Shown here piece by piece: positions 36,663-49,580 of a DNA stretch of 64,000 nt (within the stretch, counting starts at the first letter, position 1; the number at the start of each line of letters is the position of its first letter). The stretch is from Prostheceraeus crozeri (Eukaryota > Platyhelminthes > Polycladida > Euryleptidae). The notes under the pieces were generated by a model. That model did no database searches. It was given only the letters and a program-made list of their open reading frames with translations, and was not told the origin of the DNA. Both the position numbers and the translations under genes were made by a program. The DNA lies in contig CAJQUW010000498.1 in NCBI GenBank assembly GCA_907163375.1, positions 372,001 to 436,000 on the forward strand, read 5' to 3'.

Positions 36663-39006
36663 TTCAAGACCGATATTAGTCTTCTTATAAGATTGATAAG
36701 CCAAGAAAAGAAGTGTTATGATGATGGTTACCGACCCGTGTTTCGTCACCCTGACAGAATCATGCTTTTTTCAGACAAGGACAGCCTGCTTACTGTAGAC
36801 ACACCTGTACAATGTACATGTATAAATGTTGTATTTTCACTTCAATCTGTGCGTCATTCATGAGCGGCTTCGCCTAGTCATCCAGTAAGATGAGTGCAAC
36901 TACAGCCTGCATTCTCGCTTTCTCACAACCTTTGCAAACCAAAAAAGAGTTGATACTTTCAAATAAGATTTAAATTTATCTTATTTTGGTGATCAAAATT
37001 TTCATTTAATTCCCATGGGATTCCCATGAACTGAAGCAAGATTCCCATCTCATGGCAATTCCCATTCCCACGGCAAGCCTGAGGAATTCACACAAATTAA
37101 AGGCTCGAAAACAATTGCTGCTGTCTACTTAGAAATGTTGGTTGGTGGAGAGAAGTTATTTGAGTAAAATTTGCATGCTCGATTCTCTGTCGCTATGTCT
37201 GACGATACCCAATGATGTGTGACCTTGATTTCAGAGACTATACAGCTACTGAAGAAATCAGGTATTCTGAGGTTTTATTCATCTTGAAAATTTTCTTGCA
37301 ATGCCAGCTGACCTTCGTTTTGCTTGTTTCGTTTGATTTTGTTGGTCTTTCGTATAAAATTTCCTCTGGTTGAGCCTAAATATTCTCGAAATATGTAATT
37401 GATCAAAATATCTCGATAATATTCATGCTTCACATCTAAAGTATTTAGCCATTCAATCTACTTTCGCATCATACATGTTCCATGCATCTCATTGCTCATT
37501 CGATACATGATAATCTGAAATACGATAATGCATACGACAGTCATTGATATAGACTTATCCCTTTCACACAGACTTATTACGGCAGAGCTCTGTGAGGAGA
37601 TATTTTTTGACACTTCGTATCAATAAAAGTTTCGTTTTGATATTTGATTTGGTATCAATAAAAATAGGAATATTCACACGATGTCACTAGTGATTGTTAT
37701 CACAACGCACTCGTACATGTAGCGCCACTCAAATAATTCAGTTCATCTGTATGTACTTGGTAATCTAATTCATGAATTACAATCTTGTCATCGTGCAATT
37801 TTCTATTCACGCGTTACGCATGATTACTCCATTTGCTTTTCAATAAATGTCATTCTTACATCAAATATACAACTTTCTACTTAAATCTGACATTAGCGGA
37901 AGTTAATGAAATTTGAATCGATTGCCATCAGAAGCAACAAAATATTAGTTTAACGATTTTTCTAGGATAATTTTCACACATGTAGTATCTCACATAACAA
38001 ATGCATGAATAGATGATTTAGGCCTACTGCAATCTTATTTTTTGACTTCATTTGATTAAGAAATGTAAAATTTGAAATTTAGTCTGTAGGGCCCTCAACT
38101 TAACTAATCATCTCTCTACAACTTTAATAGGAAGCACTAAAAAGGATAGTCAAGAATTAAAACAAGAAACAGAATCGCTTAAATTTTTTAAGAACCGATC
38201 GGCATTTGTGGTGCATGAACTTTGATTATAAGATAATTTTGATGAGGCTACATATCCATTTATCATATGACAAGTGATATGATACACTTGACTCTTCATA
38301 ACTAATCTAAACAACAATTTTGAGAGGCCTCTACCCAGATAGACCTAGAATCTTAAATGAAAATAAAACTAAAGATGATACCTGTTCTGATGTTTTAGGT
38401 ATTTTTCTTCCTTCTTTCTTAATTAGTTTGCTTAAGTCGGGTATGATGTTGCGTTTGCATGAGTAATTCCTTCCCGTTAACATAATTGCGTCATCGAACC
38501 GCGCAGGTCAGTTTCGGTTCATGGGATTGTTGCATGGGACTTCCGTCAATGGTCGATTTCACGCCTGGCGCGCGCCTCGCTTTCTTCCCAATCAGACAAT
38601 GCGGCGTAAAGACTGAGTGGCGACTTACATAAATGCTCTTGTGCTCTGTATAAGAGCTCTCCACCCCTTCGGCACCAAATTCGAATTGTGTCTTATGTGT
38701 GTATCATGTGTATAATGTGCTAATGCTCAGATTCAGTTCGCGTTGACTTGCTTACCCGAATGAACATAATACACGATACGAATTGGTTTTGATTGATAAT
38801 TGATCGTCTCCGGGTTTGAACAAACCAATACCAGAAAAGGAAATTCCACTAGCATCATTCACCCTTGCAGCATGTGGTTCAGGTGGGTCGTGGGTCATGT
38901 TTTCGTGAAAAGTCGGTGGGTCAAGTGGGTCGTGGGTCACATATGCCGTGAGTCAGGTGGGTCATGGGTCAAGTTTTGTTGACCCACTTCCAACTCTGCT
39001 GTAAAC

Positions 39007-41336
39007 CGAGAGCTACCAAATGAGATAATGTTCGCTGCCAAACCTACTCATCAAAAGTAACTAACTTTCTTCCCAAATGGAGATAGTTTGGCTTTCATGG
39101 CTACTAGACCCATCTGCTAGCGGCTGCCTGAATGATATGGTACCCATAGTTTTACTGGAACTTCTCATATTAAGGTTTTTATCAATACTACTTATGGATG
39201 CCATGGGCAGCAGTAGATTTACTAAATTTTTCCTGCAGCATCCCTAGACCCTAGTTTACATGTAGTATACATCTGTTACTAAGACAGATGATATCACAGT
39301 CATATCGCAGTCACCTCCACCCAAATGTTCCGACTTGATTCACAGTCTCACTAAATATGTGCTGAGTTAACTGAGATTATTGGATCTTACCTATCTTGGA
39401 TATTACCATTGCGCAATATTATATGGATGTTCCTTTATATTTATCAAGCATCAGTTAATTTTACTTTATGAATTAACATGCATTATCAGGTCGGAATTGT
39501 AATAATCTTAATTTCCAAATAACTTGGCATACATTGTTTATTTATGTGAACTTGTTGCTTATATATAAAATTCATTCACAATTACATGCAATAGAATCAA
39601 ATTCACTATTGTAAGTTCGATATTTAAATGTTAAGATCTTACTACTTGTAGCGCAGCAAAAAGCAACATGCAACTCTTGACATATATGAGATTAGAAGAA
39701 AAAGAAGCATCTGATAGAAACCTACAGGATTGCTTTGCTGTCACATGAAAGGAAATAAAGCTTTTGATATCAAGCATTTCATCTGTTAGGTAGCCTATGA
39801 TTCACAGTCTATAGTACTGCCGGAGGGAAAAGAGGCATAGAAAAGAGCCAATATTTATTCAAGCGTACTTCATGTCATGTCATATAACTGGGATATTGTC
39901 AAATGAAAACTTTGAATTGGAACACTGTTTAGTGATTTTTGTGATTTCTCTCTCCCTCTAAATACGCTTGTCCATCGTTTTTTATGTTTCTTCTAGTTTA
40001 CTTGAATGACAGATGATATAGTGCCACCGCTCTACTCACCGACATTGCCACTCTCATATCTTCTCGATTGCAAATGAGATCAGATTAGTGCTAATAAACT
40101 CTATCATAATCTGACTTCCTTCAGTTAGATTTTGGGTACTTCCGCCTCATGCCAACACAACATTGATATCAATGAGCCGTTTGACAATTATACCATCTAA
40201 GTTAAAAACTGTCAAACGCCGAATGAGACACAGAAACGGCAACCTATGCTGAGAATATCTGATTCACAATATATCGGAATTCTCGAGAGAAGAAAATCTC
40301 ATCAAAAGTTTTATAATGAGTGTGATGCAGATTCATATTAGACATATCAACATTGGCTAAATATTTGAAATTTTTTTATTGTTTAAAGTGTTGCAGATCA
40401 GTGAAAATCCAACCAGTTTCTAATTGTGGTGTATCATTTTAAACCTCTGAGTGTGGCCAACATTTTTACGGATTTTAGAAGTTCATAGGTATGTTGACAT
40501 TGACGATATCCAGCGATTTAGAATTTGGAAAGTTTTCCTAGTTTTACATGCCTGTACTGAAGTTTAATTAAGATTAGGTTGTCTATGTCTACAAGATGCT
40601 TCATTTCCTGTGGGAGTTGATTGAGGTGCTGAATGTCCTTCATGGTAATTTGAGTGACTTTAAGATAGCCAAATACTCAAAAAGAAGGTGAGAACTCTGA
40701 AATTAATGAAATGAGCTTTTACTTCATTAAAAGAATAAAGAACAATGACTATAGGAAGATGACTTTGGTAGTAGTATGTTATCTTATCTATATTCTAATG
40801 ATTTCTCCAAGTTGGATGCTGTAATCTAATTGATCAAACCACACATTGATATTTCTTAACAGTAAATGACCAGTAGTACACCGTTAAACAAACTTGTTCG
40901 TATTAAGGTTATGAAAGGGTATGCATAATAATAAAGATCCAAAATTTATTGAAGGGCATGTTCTCTATGAATGATTTTGCTAGATTTAACGATCAAACTT
41001 TAATGTTATTAAAATACAACGCTTGCCAAATGTGCTGCACACGTCTTGTAATGACTTTCTCTATATTTATACTTGGTAAGGAGTCTGGGTATTTTTTATC
41101 CTCTATCTCACATAGGTATGAATGTAGCGAAGGTCACGTTTAGTCGTGTGCAATGCATTAGGTAATTGCTTTATTTTAATTATATTGGGATAGGCAGTTT
41201 TTCTATGTGGGGGTGATAATGATGTTTAATGTGAAGAACAGGATTATTGATCAAAAGATCGGGTTTTCTCATAAAATCTGGATAAGATGCGGAATTCCAA
41301 AATACGGTAAATGAAGTTAACAACAATGAAATTAAA
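39007..41336. other. no recognised feature
   Basis: AT-rich, no supported gene; the open frames look random. Confidence 0.4.
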
Positions 41337-41535
41337 CGTCACAATTGTGACCGCCGACATTCAGGCAAGTAGCGGGGATCGATTGTCCTCCCAGGCATCT
41401 TAAAACATGTTGTGAATGCAATTAAAAAATGAAATTAAATAAACGATAGATCCGAGGTATCGAATGCGGTTTGTAGTCTAGATGGGTAGGCATTTGAGCT
41501 ACAAAAGTAACCACTTGGTTCGATGCCTCTATTCG
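41337..41535. repeat. tRNA-related repeat with core shared with 26.1 kb
   Basis: 41337-41422 is the reverse complement of 26056-26140, including the GTCACAATTGTGAC palindrome. After about 45 bp comes a plus-strand tRNA-like stretch. Its A-box-like TAGTCTAGATGG is near 41474. Its B-box GGTTCGATGCC is near 41518. The acceptor and T stems pair poorly, so it is not a working tRNA gene. Confidence 0.55.
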
Positions 41536-42110
41536 CATAAGTAGTATCAAGAATATTTTTCACTGATATCAAAATATTTCCCTTGAAAATTTAAATGATA
41601 GATAAAACATCTGAGGGTCATGTTTATCCGGACAAAATAATTTTGAAATTACAATAAGAATCGGAAAATCTATGAAAAAAGTCAAAATCCACATTTTCAT
41701 TATAATTTTCAGTTGCAAACATGCTGCACGATATCTTTACGGAAATTGAGGCCAGTGACAAAAGCTTGTATTTCTCACCTGAAAATTGGTAGATGATATT
41801 ATTACAACAAGGTTGGGAAATTGATATTTGGTGTAGATGATGAATCTGCTAAACATACATATTACGATGCTTACATTGTAAACTGTAAGCAGCCAAATAG
41901 GCCTACCGGCCAAAATAGCAGCCATGATGAACGGACAATTACAATAAACAATTTGAGAAAATAGGCAATCAAAAGTAACTGCTCAGAGTCCACAATAAGA
42001 CAATTGCCAGTCAAAACAGCAGACATACTGTCTACCTTTCTAAGAATATTGTCTCTGTAGCGATTAAACACCGGGAAATTATATCTGGATTCGTGTGACC
42101 ATATTCGCTT

Positions 42111-42111
42111 C

Positions 42112-42169
<58 letters not shown>
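42111..42169. repeat. (CT)n(CA)n microsatellite
   Basis: A run of CT repeats with one interruption passes directly into about twelve CA repeats. Confidence 0.95.
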
Positions 42170-42170
<1 letters not shown>

Positions 42171-44571
42171 TATGTTCTTATCGTGAATCGCTCTGATATT
42201 TTTTTGACTTTAGGGAAGTAAATATACCCTTAAGGTCTTAAATCGAACCCTAGTAGTTTTAAGCATTGCACATTCACATAGTGGAAAAACACTAAGGATA
42301 CCATTCAATTTTGACAAAAGTTTATATTCTACATAAGTAGTATGATATGCAGTAGACGTAATAATGCAAATTAGTCCGTTCGATGAGACAAAAATTGTCT
42401 GATAAACGGGAAACTCTCTGTTATTTCGTAGTATCTGCCAAAATGCTGATTTGGCTGATAAATTGTCTGGTAAGTGACTGCTTACAGTTTACAGTGTATA
42501 ATTCAATACCAAACTCGTAAGCCCTTATAGATGCGGATCATTTTCGCTGAACACTGTGCATGTCCATGTACGAGTAATCACTGGAAAGTAGCAGCGACTC
42601 TGCCGGATTGAAAAACTGAGTTCCTTGACCACGGAAAGTGGAGTGAAGTTGACAAAGTTGTTTATCGAAAAGTGCTGGATAAGTGATAGGAACACTAGTC
42701 TAATGACATCGCTTCTAATTGTCTGCGTGACACTTTGCTTAAGTGATGCTGCTATTGCCATTTAATTGTTTTAATTATTTTGTTTTCTTTTGTTCTTGAT
42801 ATAGTGCACGCTTGATGGAAATTCACGATTTCTATCTGTGAAGATCAGCCATTTCTTTCATTTGAGAAAGACAAGATTTCCATTTGGGATAGAACAAATA
42901 CATTATATCAAGCTTGTCAAGTTTGCTTTCAGACCTACACAAAAGTATATGACGTACACCGGCCTATCCAAATGACGCTTCATAAACACATGAAATCAAT
43001 TTTATTGCTGGATTATAATTCGAGATTCCCATATTTGTAGTTTCGCTACAGAATGTTTGTGAAATTCACTATTACTTTGTTGGAATAGGACTCAGAGCTT
43101 ATGAATTCATGACAATGGGTCAAAACACTGCCACAAAGCCAATGAAAAGAAAGAATTGACACATGAGGACTTCTGATAATACTTCGATGATTGAAAGCGG
43201 TTGAGGTGAGGGCACTTATTATAAATCCAGTCACAATAACTTTATCCTTCTAGACACGCATTTTATTAGCTGGAACTGGTTAGTCCTCTGCTTTTAGATG
43301 ATTCAAACAGTCTTGGTTCAGATGAAGATCTCATAGAACACCTACCTTTGAAATGCATCGTTAGTCGATATCTGATTCTTTGAGACAAATTTCTGAATTC
43401 CCAACAATAAATCTACAAAAGAACGAAATGACATTGTTAGGGCAACAAAAAATAATGGCGATTATCAAAAATTGTCATGTTAGCATCATCTATTGCTAAC
43501 TAATTTACAGCAGGAGGAATCAGATTTTGAATCAGCGGGTTAAAAGGTAATCTATTTACTAAAATCTACAAGTGATAGTCTCAAAATTGTCAAAATTTAA
43601 TCTCAAGCGTATTGTAGATAATAGGAAAACGAGTAATAATGGATTTTGAAGTTGTTTCATTGTCGAGGTTAAAATTGGCCTAAAAAGTTAATTTTGAATA
43701 GAAAAAAGCAACCGGAAGATGTCCGTGTTGCTTTGACTAAAAGTGTGTAAAATAATTCTAATTTGTCTTTTAATGCTCAAAAATTGATAATAGGCTTACG
43801 ATTTGAAATTGATTGCATTACGCACCTGCAAGTTGCGTCACGACCATCGTTGTCATCGTTGACAATGATAGTTTGTGCAATTCGGATTTCAGATGAGTCT
43901 AGCATTTGATTTCCAAAACACACGTACAGGATTTTATTTTTTCATCAATTGACAAGGCCAGAAACGGCGACATAAATTTTGGATTGCATCATTAATTTTC
44001 GTGCGTCGGAAGCCTAATTAGTATTATTTCTCACATTTTTGTTGCAACAACATGATATCCAAACACTTCTTCATCAATAAAATTTAAATCACTAAATTGG
44101 AAAATCTCCACCTCTCCATAAATTATCGTAAAGCGCAATCTTATTGGAAAGCAGATTATCATGGTCAATTTCTCTAAATATCAATTTCATAATGTCTATT
44201 ACAGCTAAGTCACTCAGATCAACGGTGAAGTACTCCACTTAAGCTTCAATATTGTGTGATCCCATTCAGCTTATCCTTCTCCACAGTCATTTCATCACAG
44301 AATCTCCTTTCAGTATCCACTTCTCGACTGCTCATATTGAAATTGAAGAATGAATCCTTACAGAAATAATAATGATAAAGCAGAAATTGTCAAAAAATCA
44401 TTTTGTAGCAGCGCTTAACAACGACGCAACGCAACTATACCCAACCGAAGTTAGACGAGAGTTATTGATAACATGGAAATGATCTTTGCGATGGGAGTCA
44501 TAATGCCAGCTTGAAAAGCAGTCATAGGCCTACGTGATGTGAATGTGTGAATTTACGAATATAAAAACATG
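42170..44571. other. no recognised feature
   Basis: AT-rich; no gene, terminal repeat pair or array was recognised. Confidence 0.4.
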
Positions 44572-44739
44572 GGCGCAACATGACTTCTCGCACGCCAAAA
44601 TTATTCAGTAAATGCCACTAAATGATTACTCGCCCGCCAATGTATAACATGAAAAGCAATCATTCAAATGCAAAAAACATGATGTATTACGTCAAAAAAT
44701 TGAACAGATATTTACATGGGATACTTTTGTGAAATATGT

Positions 44740-44961
44740 TCAATTACATATAATTTCACATAGGTCCTGAAGATGCATTCGTTCGGTAGCCATCAAACCA
44801 TCTGTTGATCCATGTAGGTCGGTATGACGGTCCTTTTCATGCCATTCTGCTTGGTTTACAATTATCTTTGTTCGTGACCAATAAGCCTCAATATGATTTG
44901 TGGTGCAGTGGGTAACAGGATCCGCATAAAAATTTTTATGGTTAACGCTCATACACCACAC
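44740..44961 (-). pseudogene. ISXO2/Merlin transposase C-terminal fragment
   Basis: The frame reads VNHKNFYADPVTHCTTNHIE, then AYWSRTKIIV. It closely follows the family pattern VNHS-x-NF-x-DP-x-TGAHT-x-x-IE-x-x-W-x-x-(L)K, in which the glutamate of the IE pair is the final catalytic acid. The two upstream catalytic aspartates are missing. In front of VNH the frame enters a tandem repeat (44947-45045) coding WCMS-containing units. The tail is charged and has no known motif. Confidence 0.75.
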
Positions 44962-45045
44962 ACATGCGCCATAACAGAGGGCTCATACACCACACACAGA
45001 CGCCGTAACAGAGCGCTCATACACCACACACAGTCGCAACGACGG
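44947..45045. repeat. 33-34-bp tandem repeat inside Merlin transposase frame
   Basis: About three units beginning GCTCATACACCACACACA start at 44947, 44981 and 45014. On the minus strand they code repeated CVWCMS plus about five residues, continuous with the first unit's VNH motif, so the duplication arose within coding sequence of the element. Confidence 0.85.
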
Positions 45046-45110
45046 CAGGCAAGTAATCATTCAGTGGCACTTACTAAATAATTTTGGCGAGCGAGAAGTC
45101 ATGTTGCGCC

Positions 45111-47465
45111 ATAACATGTACTTACTATATTCACTCATAAATAATGCACTTAATTTGTAACTCTGCACACGCATAATGCAAACCGGGAAATTTTCGAAAA
45201 TTTCACAAAATGCGGACAATATGAGAAAGTAAAGTCGTGCAGTTTTTTGAATTTCTTTTCAATCACTCTTTATAGGTCCCTTGTATTGAATTATGGAGCC
45301 AAGAATAAACTCTAAAATTACTTATGCGGCATGAAAGCACATGAAAGACATTGCAAGACAAATAACAAACATCAAAGATCGTAGACTATAGACAGATGGA
45401 AACTCACGTGACTTTATTTCCAACATGCAAAGTTTGTTTCAGGCTATGCCTTCAGCTTGCTCAATGACTAGTCAATTTAATTGGCATATTTTGACTCCAG
45501 ATAATCGAAATATATATTATTTTTTAGTGCACATTATTTCTCTACTTTTGCATACAAGTAAAGCTTTTGATTTATTGTTATTTTCGCAATGATTGCATAC
45601 ATAATTATCATTCTGGCGATTGGGAGGATTCACAAAAATTTAACGTCGCAATTTTAGTTTTATAGCTTTCAGAAAAATTTAGCTGCGCCCTATTACTTAC
45701 ATTATATGACTTTAATTCGGAAGAGAAAAAAGTTTGAGTGAATCTTGAAATATTTTGCATGATCGAAAATTTAAGTAAGCCTGTAATTTTCAGTAACATC
45801 AAAATGATTGCTAACCTTAAATAAAACTGGTCGCAGCCGGAGTCGGTCCGGTTCCCATTCTGTTTACAAATTAAATTAAAATTATTCAAGCGTATTTGGA
45901 TTCCATTGCACAAATAAATCACACACTATTGAAAGTTGCACACTTGAGTTATTTTAGTTGACTACATCACAAATAGACTCAGCTTTAATGGCTAAATATT
46001 ATTTTTTGAAGTTTATGAATAGCATGAGCATTTGATAAACTCATATGATAAACCACATTTCGACTAGTTGATGAGAAAACCTCAGAGCATTTGGCTACGG
46101 TTTAAGAACTTGAAATGAAGCTTTCATTGAAGATAAGATTAAGAATCAATTCTATTGAATAGTGATTTCTTTCGTGGCAAACAAACTGACCTATTTTTAG
46201 ATGAGACAGGTTTGCCAACAATATGGTTAGACACAGGTATCCAAGATTTTCATGTCTTACTTCTAAGAAATTTCTGCTATTGTTCTTCGTGAATAGGACT
46301 TGTACTTGTATGTTAGCAGATCTCCATTCGAACTTATAGCAAGAAAAGCTTGATTTTGTACAATGCTGTAGAATGACTGAAAACTGAAATTTAGGTATTC
46401 GATATATCTAGCTCTAGAACATCCCTAATAGATCTCCATATAATCTAATCTAATAAAATAATCTTCTAATGAAAAAATATTTCTTGTCCATCTGTATATG
46501 GTTTCGAATGATAATACATTATTAATAGTAATACATAAATTAGATCTTCAGTCGGCTGTAATATTTTATTATCCGATCAGTCCACCATTTTTATGTGACG
46601 CCGTGAATTCACATTTTACTATTTCGAGATAAAATAAAAAAAACTTCCATTAGATAAAACTTTCATTAGAAAATTCGTATTCTCATTTGAGTGCTCTTCT
46701 GTTGATTCAAATGTCACAAGATATGGCGAGACATTTATTTTTATTAATTACTGTCTGCAGTGCATGAAGTAGGCAATCCGATTTTGTATTTCGGATGACT
46801 TCCTTTTATGTTGTTGTACAAAGCCTTTATGTACAAGGTTACCTTAATTAGTGATAAGTTTAGTACATGATTATCTTCTTCAATATCTATTTCCTTCACA
46901 ATTAGCTTGAGTCTTGCAATATCGCATTGCAAAATATCAAAATATCAAAATAGTGGAACTATAGACGAAGCGTTCAAATGTTTAAGGGAACTAATGCATG
47001 TATATTGTGTTATTACACCTACGTTTGTTTGATCTTTGATACATCATTATTCCCGACTGGTTCGAAAATTCAAGTTTCTCGTGTATTTCGTCAAAGTGAG
47101 ATTTCCTAAACATTCTTATTTAGTTTTAAATTAACGTGAAATTTGTATTTCATCAAATTTTGATTTTCAATTGTCGACCAATATTGACAAATTTCACCTA
47201 TTATTTTGTCAACTTATCAATCTGATGTTTGGACAAGTCACATCCATTTACTATGATTGTTTGATGGTGTGATTTTGGTGACTAAATGTGTTGTTGACAG
47301 TTGAGGTTGACTGCTTCAGACAGATGCTCTGAATTATTGTGGGCAATCTATATATTCGCGTGGGAATGCACGGATGCTTATGCCAGTGAATGTTTCAGCA
47401 ATCTCCTTTCAGCTGACAAGGGACGATGGCTGAACACAAGAAGTTTGACACTCTAGTAGTCTATA
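45111..47465. other. no recognised feature
   Basis: AT-rich, nothing supported. Confidence 0.4.
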
Positions 47466-47473
47466 GTGTATAA

Positions 47474-48229
47474 CAGGGATGCGGAGTCCAATCATTTTGA
47501 TGGGACTCCGACTCCGACTCCGACTCCGGGTGGCAAGTATAACTCTGGCAAGTATAGCCCAGTTTTTTGAAAATTTAACTGCAAACCTACATCATAGATC
47601 ATTATAGGCTTGCCTGAACCTATATTTAGTGATCGTTGCTGTATCAATTATCAATCATTTTCGATGAAATTTCATCAAATGTCCATTTCAGTTGGATGTA
47701 TACGACTCGGCTCCTCCCATCTTGTTGGTGTATGCTTCACACGGTTTTTCTCCAGTCTCTACCAGGGAGGAAAATCCCCCATCCTTCTCCAAAAAATATA
47801 TGTACACCTTCGATTTTAGTATGCGCTTTAGAGGAGCCATCACACACGATTAACGTGAGGGTAAGAGGTAATGTTCTCAAACTACCGTAGTATTTCATTA
47901 TTGTCTCTGATGTGACCTTTTGTGCGTATGTGTGATCGAGGCTAGGAAGGCTTGTCGTCTCTACTTTCACCGGGTGAAAAGACAATCCCTTTTCACTATC
48001 ACGGGTCATTCCCTGAACTATTTCAAGCTTTGCATGCACTGCTGTCTGTGTACTTTTGTTTGACGGAGAAAGTTGACATCAAGACAGTGACAGCTATGCA
48101 CGAGAGCAAATAAATTGTTTGTATTATGTTTCGTGTCTAGTTATAGGCCGGAGTCTGGAGTCCTATCATTTGATAGGACTCCGACTCCAGCAAAAATGAT
48201 AGGACTCCGACTCAGACTCCGCATCCCTG
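47474..48229. mobile_element. hAT MITE, copy 1, 756 bp
   Basis: The ends read CAGGGATGCGGAGTC in inverted orientation, flanked by a perfect 8-bp duplication GTGTATAA (47466-47473 and 48230-48237). Subterminal regions consist of repeated GGACTCCG/CGGAGTC words. No transposase is present. A second copy lies at 52590-53147 in the opposite orientation. This copy has about 200 bp more at its left (47535-47700). Open frames inside are chance. Confidence 0.92.
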
Positions 48230-49221
48230 GTGTATAACATGTAATTATTACATTGCTACTTCCAGAAACCGAACGTTTGAAATTGAATCATCGGTCAAGA
48301 AATTCTCTACATTCTGAATATCATGAACCATCAGCAGAAGATAGAAGATTGGAATGAAAAAGGTCATCTTTTTGGTGAAGTATGCACTTCCTGCAGGATT
48401 TATTTGAAAATAGTCAAGTGCCAATGCGGAATGGTCACACATATTTCAAATTAAAATTCAAGGCAATAAGTTTAAAAGACAGTATATGGTTACACAAAAT
48501 AGCATTACAATTGCTTGGAAATGCATGTACAGTATGTATTTTCACAGAGTAATCGCAAGTCAGCTTTTGTAACAAATATTAGCCAGCAAAACTTCTGATA
48601 ATAGTCCTAGATGAGAGTGCCATAACATAAATGTATAGACATGATGGCATAAGTATCCTGCGTTTGCTTGTAGCCTACATCTAAAAAGTGCGAAAGTAAA
48701 ATTATATAGGATCTGCACTCTAGTTCTGAAGCTTACTATTCTAAGGCCTAGGCTTAGGCTTAGATAATATTTTAGATTTGCGTGGAACACGCAAAGATAA
48801 CTTGCTGCTGCAATGATTGCATTAACATCGTGGCATTAAGGCATTAATAACTGCAACAATTTACTGATGCTTAATCCAATAGAAGCGTAGAGTGAAATTT
48901 CAGGTACTTCATTTGATGATTTAAGTTAATAATTCATGGAAGATTTGGTGTAGAGCTCATGAAAATGGATTGCAAACTCACAGAAGTGGTCGTTTAACCG
49001 TTAAACAGAATTCATGAAATTTTATTTCAGGTCATGTAGTGGTATTCCAATATCTCTTCCCCAAAAGCGAAAAGTATTTTGACCAATTTCATCTTTATGA
49101 TTTCTGACTTGTTCTATTTGATCCAATGCTATGCGGAGGTGAGCCCTGTTACTTGCTTGCAACCCCGCTATCACTGTTCCTCTATAAGATTTGCAACTAG
49201 CAAGTTAGTGCAATTTCGAGT

Positions 49222-49580
49222 TGCATCCTCAGTTACAAAATGGGAACAAACCTGAACTGCTGCCATTTCATCCAAATTCAATATTTAATTATTCTATTTA
49301 TTTTGTGTTTGCAAAAAGCAACATTTACTAATCATTACAGGCGTACTAACTTGGGCGACTTATCAGTAGTGTGTTTGCAGTGATATTTAATGAACACCCG
49401 TCAAAATTTCACTAACTTGTTGACTCAAATTTACCCGGATATGGCTGCGACTTTAAATAGGGTGTTGTGTCGATGCTGAGAGATGTGAGCTAGACATGAT
49501 GACTGCTGATGATTCCTGATATTGGATGAAATGGCAGCTATTCAGGTCTGTCCCCATTTTTCAAATGAGGGGGCAACTCA
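49222..49580. repeat. short inverted repeat with duplicated flank
   Basis: About 60-bp arms (49222-49283 and 49515-49580) are inverted copies sharing CTGCCATTTCATCCAA, AACCTGAA/GACCTGAA and AAAATGGG blocks, around a 230-bp middle. Directly after both arms stands a similar direct repeat (AATTCAATATTTAATTATTC, and AACTCAACATTTAATTAATC). It looks like a MITE or rearranged repeat; the family is not assigned. Confidence 0.5.

Larger units (their letters stand above)
32382..37081 (-). mobile_element. inner hAT element with transposase remains, 4,700 bp
   Basis: The left end begins CAGGCTTGCCGTGGGAAT, and the right end read inward begins with the same 18 bases. Flanks AGAAATTC (32374-32381) and AGGAATTC (37082-37089) are an 8-bp duplication with one mismatch. 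TGGGAAT words repeat through both subterminal regions. A minus-strand transposase lies at 34293-36330. Its 3' side holds a degenerate tandem array and a Penelope-like insertion. Confidence 0.88.
32107..38998. mobile_element. outer hAT element with nested insertions, 6,892 bp
   Basis: The ends read CAGAGTTGGAAGTGGGTC and, inward from the right, the same 18 bases. A perfect 8-bp duplication CTGTAAAC flanks it (32099-32106 and 38999-39006). Both subterminal regions are packed with GGGTCA words (32120-32215 and 38875-38985). A second hAT sits inside at 32382-37081. Removing it leaves about 2.2 kb with no recognised transposase, so this family member is probably non-autonomous. The right part (37090-38870) holds a short GC-rich patch near 38560 and a TATA-like TGTATAAGAGC near 38647, which may be a leftover promoter. 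The first 11 bases of the end are shared with the right end of the element at 12.7-14.4 kb. Confidence 0.9.
44572..45110 (-). mobile_element. Merlin (IS1016-like) transposon derivative, 539 bp
   Basis: Terminal inverted repeats of about 70 bp start GGCGCAACATGACTTCTCGC on both sides. They stay alignable through GCCAAAATTATT, AGTAA and AATGATTACT. Flanks AAAACATG and ATAACATG give an 8-bp duplication with one mismatch, the size known for Merlin. The interior encodes the end of an ISXO2-type transposase (separate entry), which fixes the superfamily. It is too short to be autonomous. Confidence 0.78.

Noticed and set aside
41465-41535. Functional tRNA gene
   Set aside because: A- and B-box-like words are present but acceptor and T stems pair poorly; better seen as a tRNA-derived repeat.
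44947-45045. CRISPR-like array
   Set aside because: Units are contiguous 33-34-bp tandem copies without spacers, inside a Merlin element of an animal genome.
47610-48039. Open frames at 47.6-48.0 kb
   Set aside because: They lie inside a hAT MITE whose second copy does not keep them all open.
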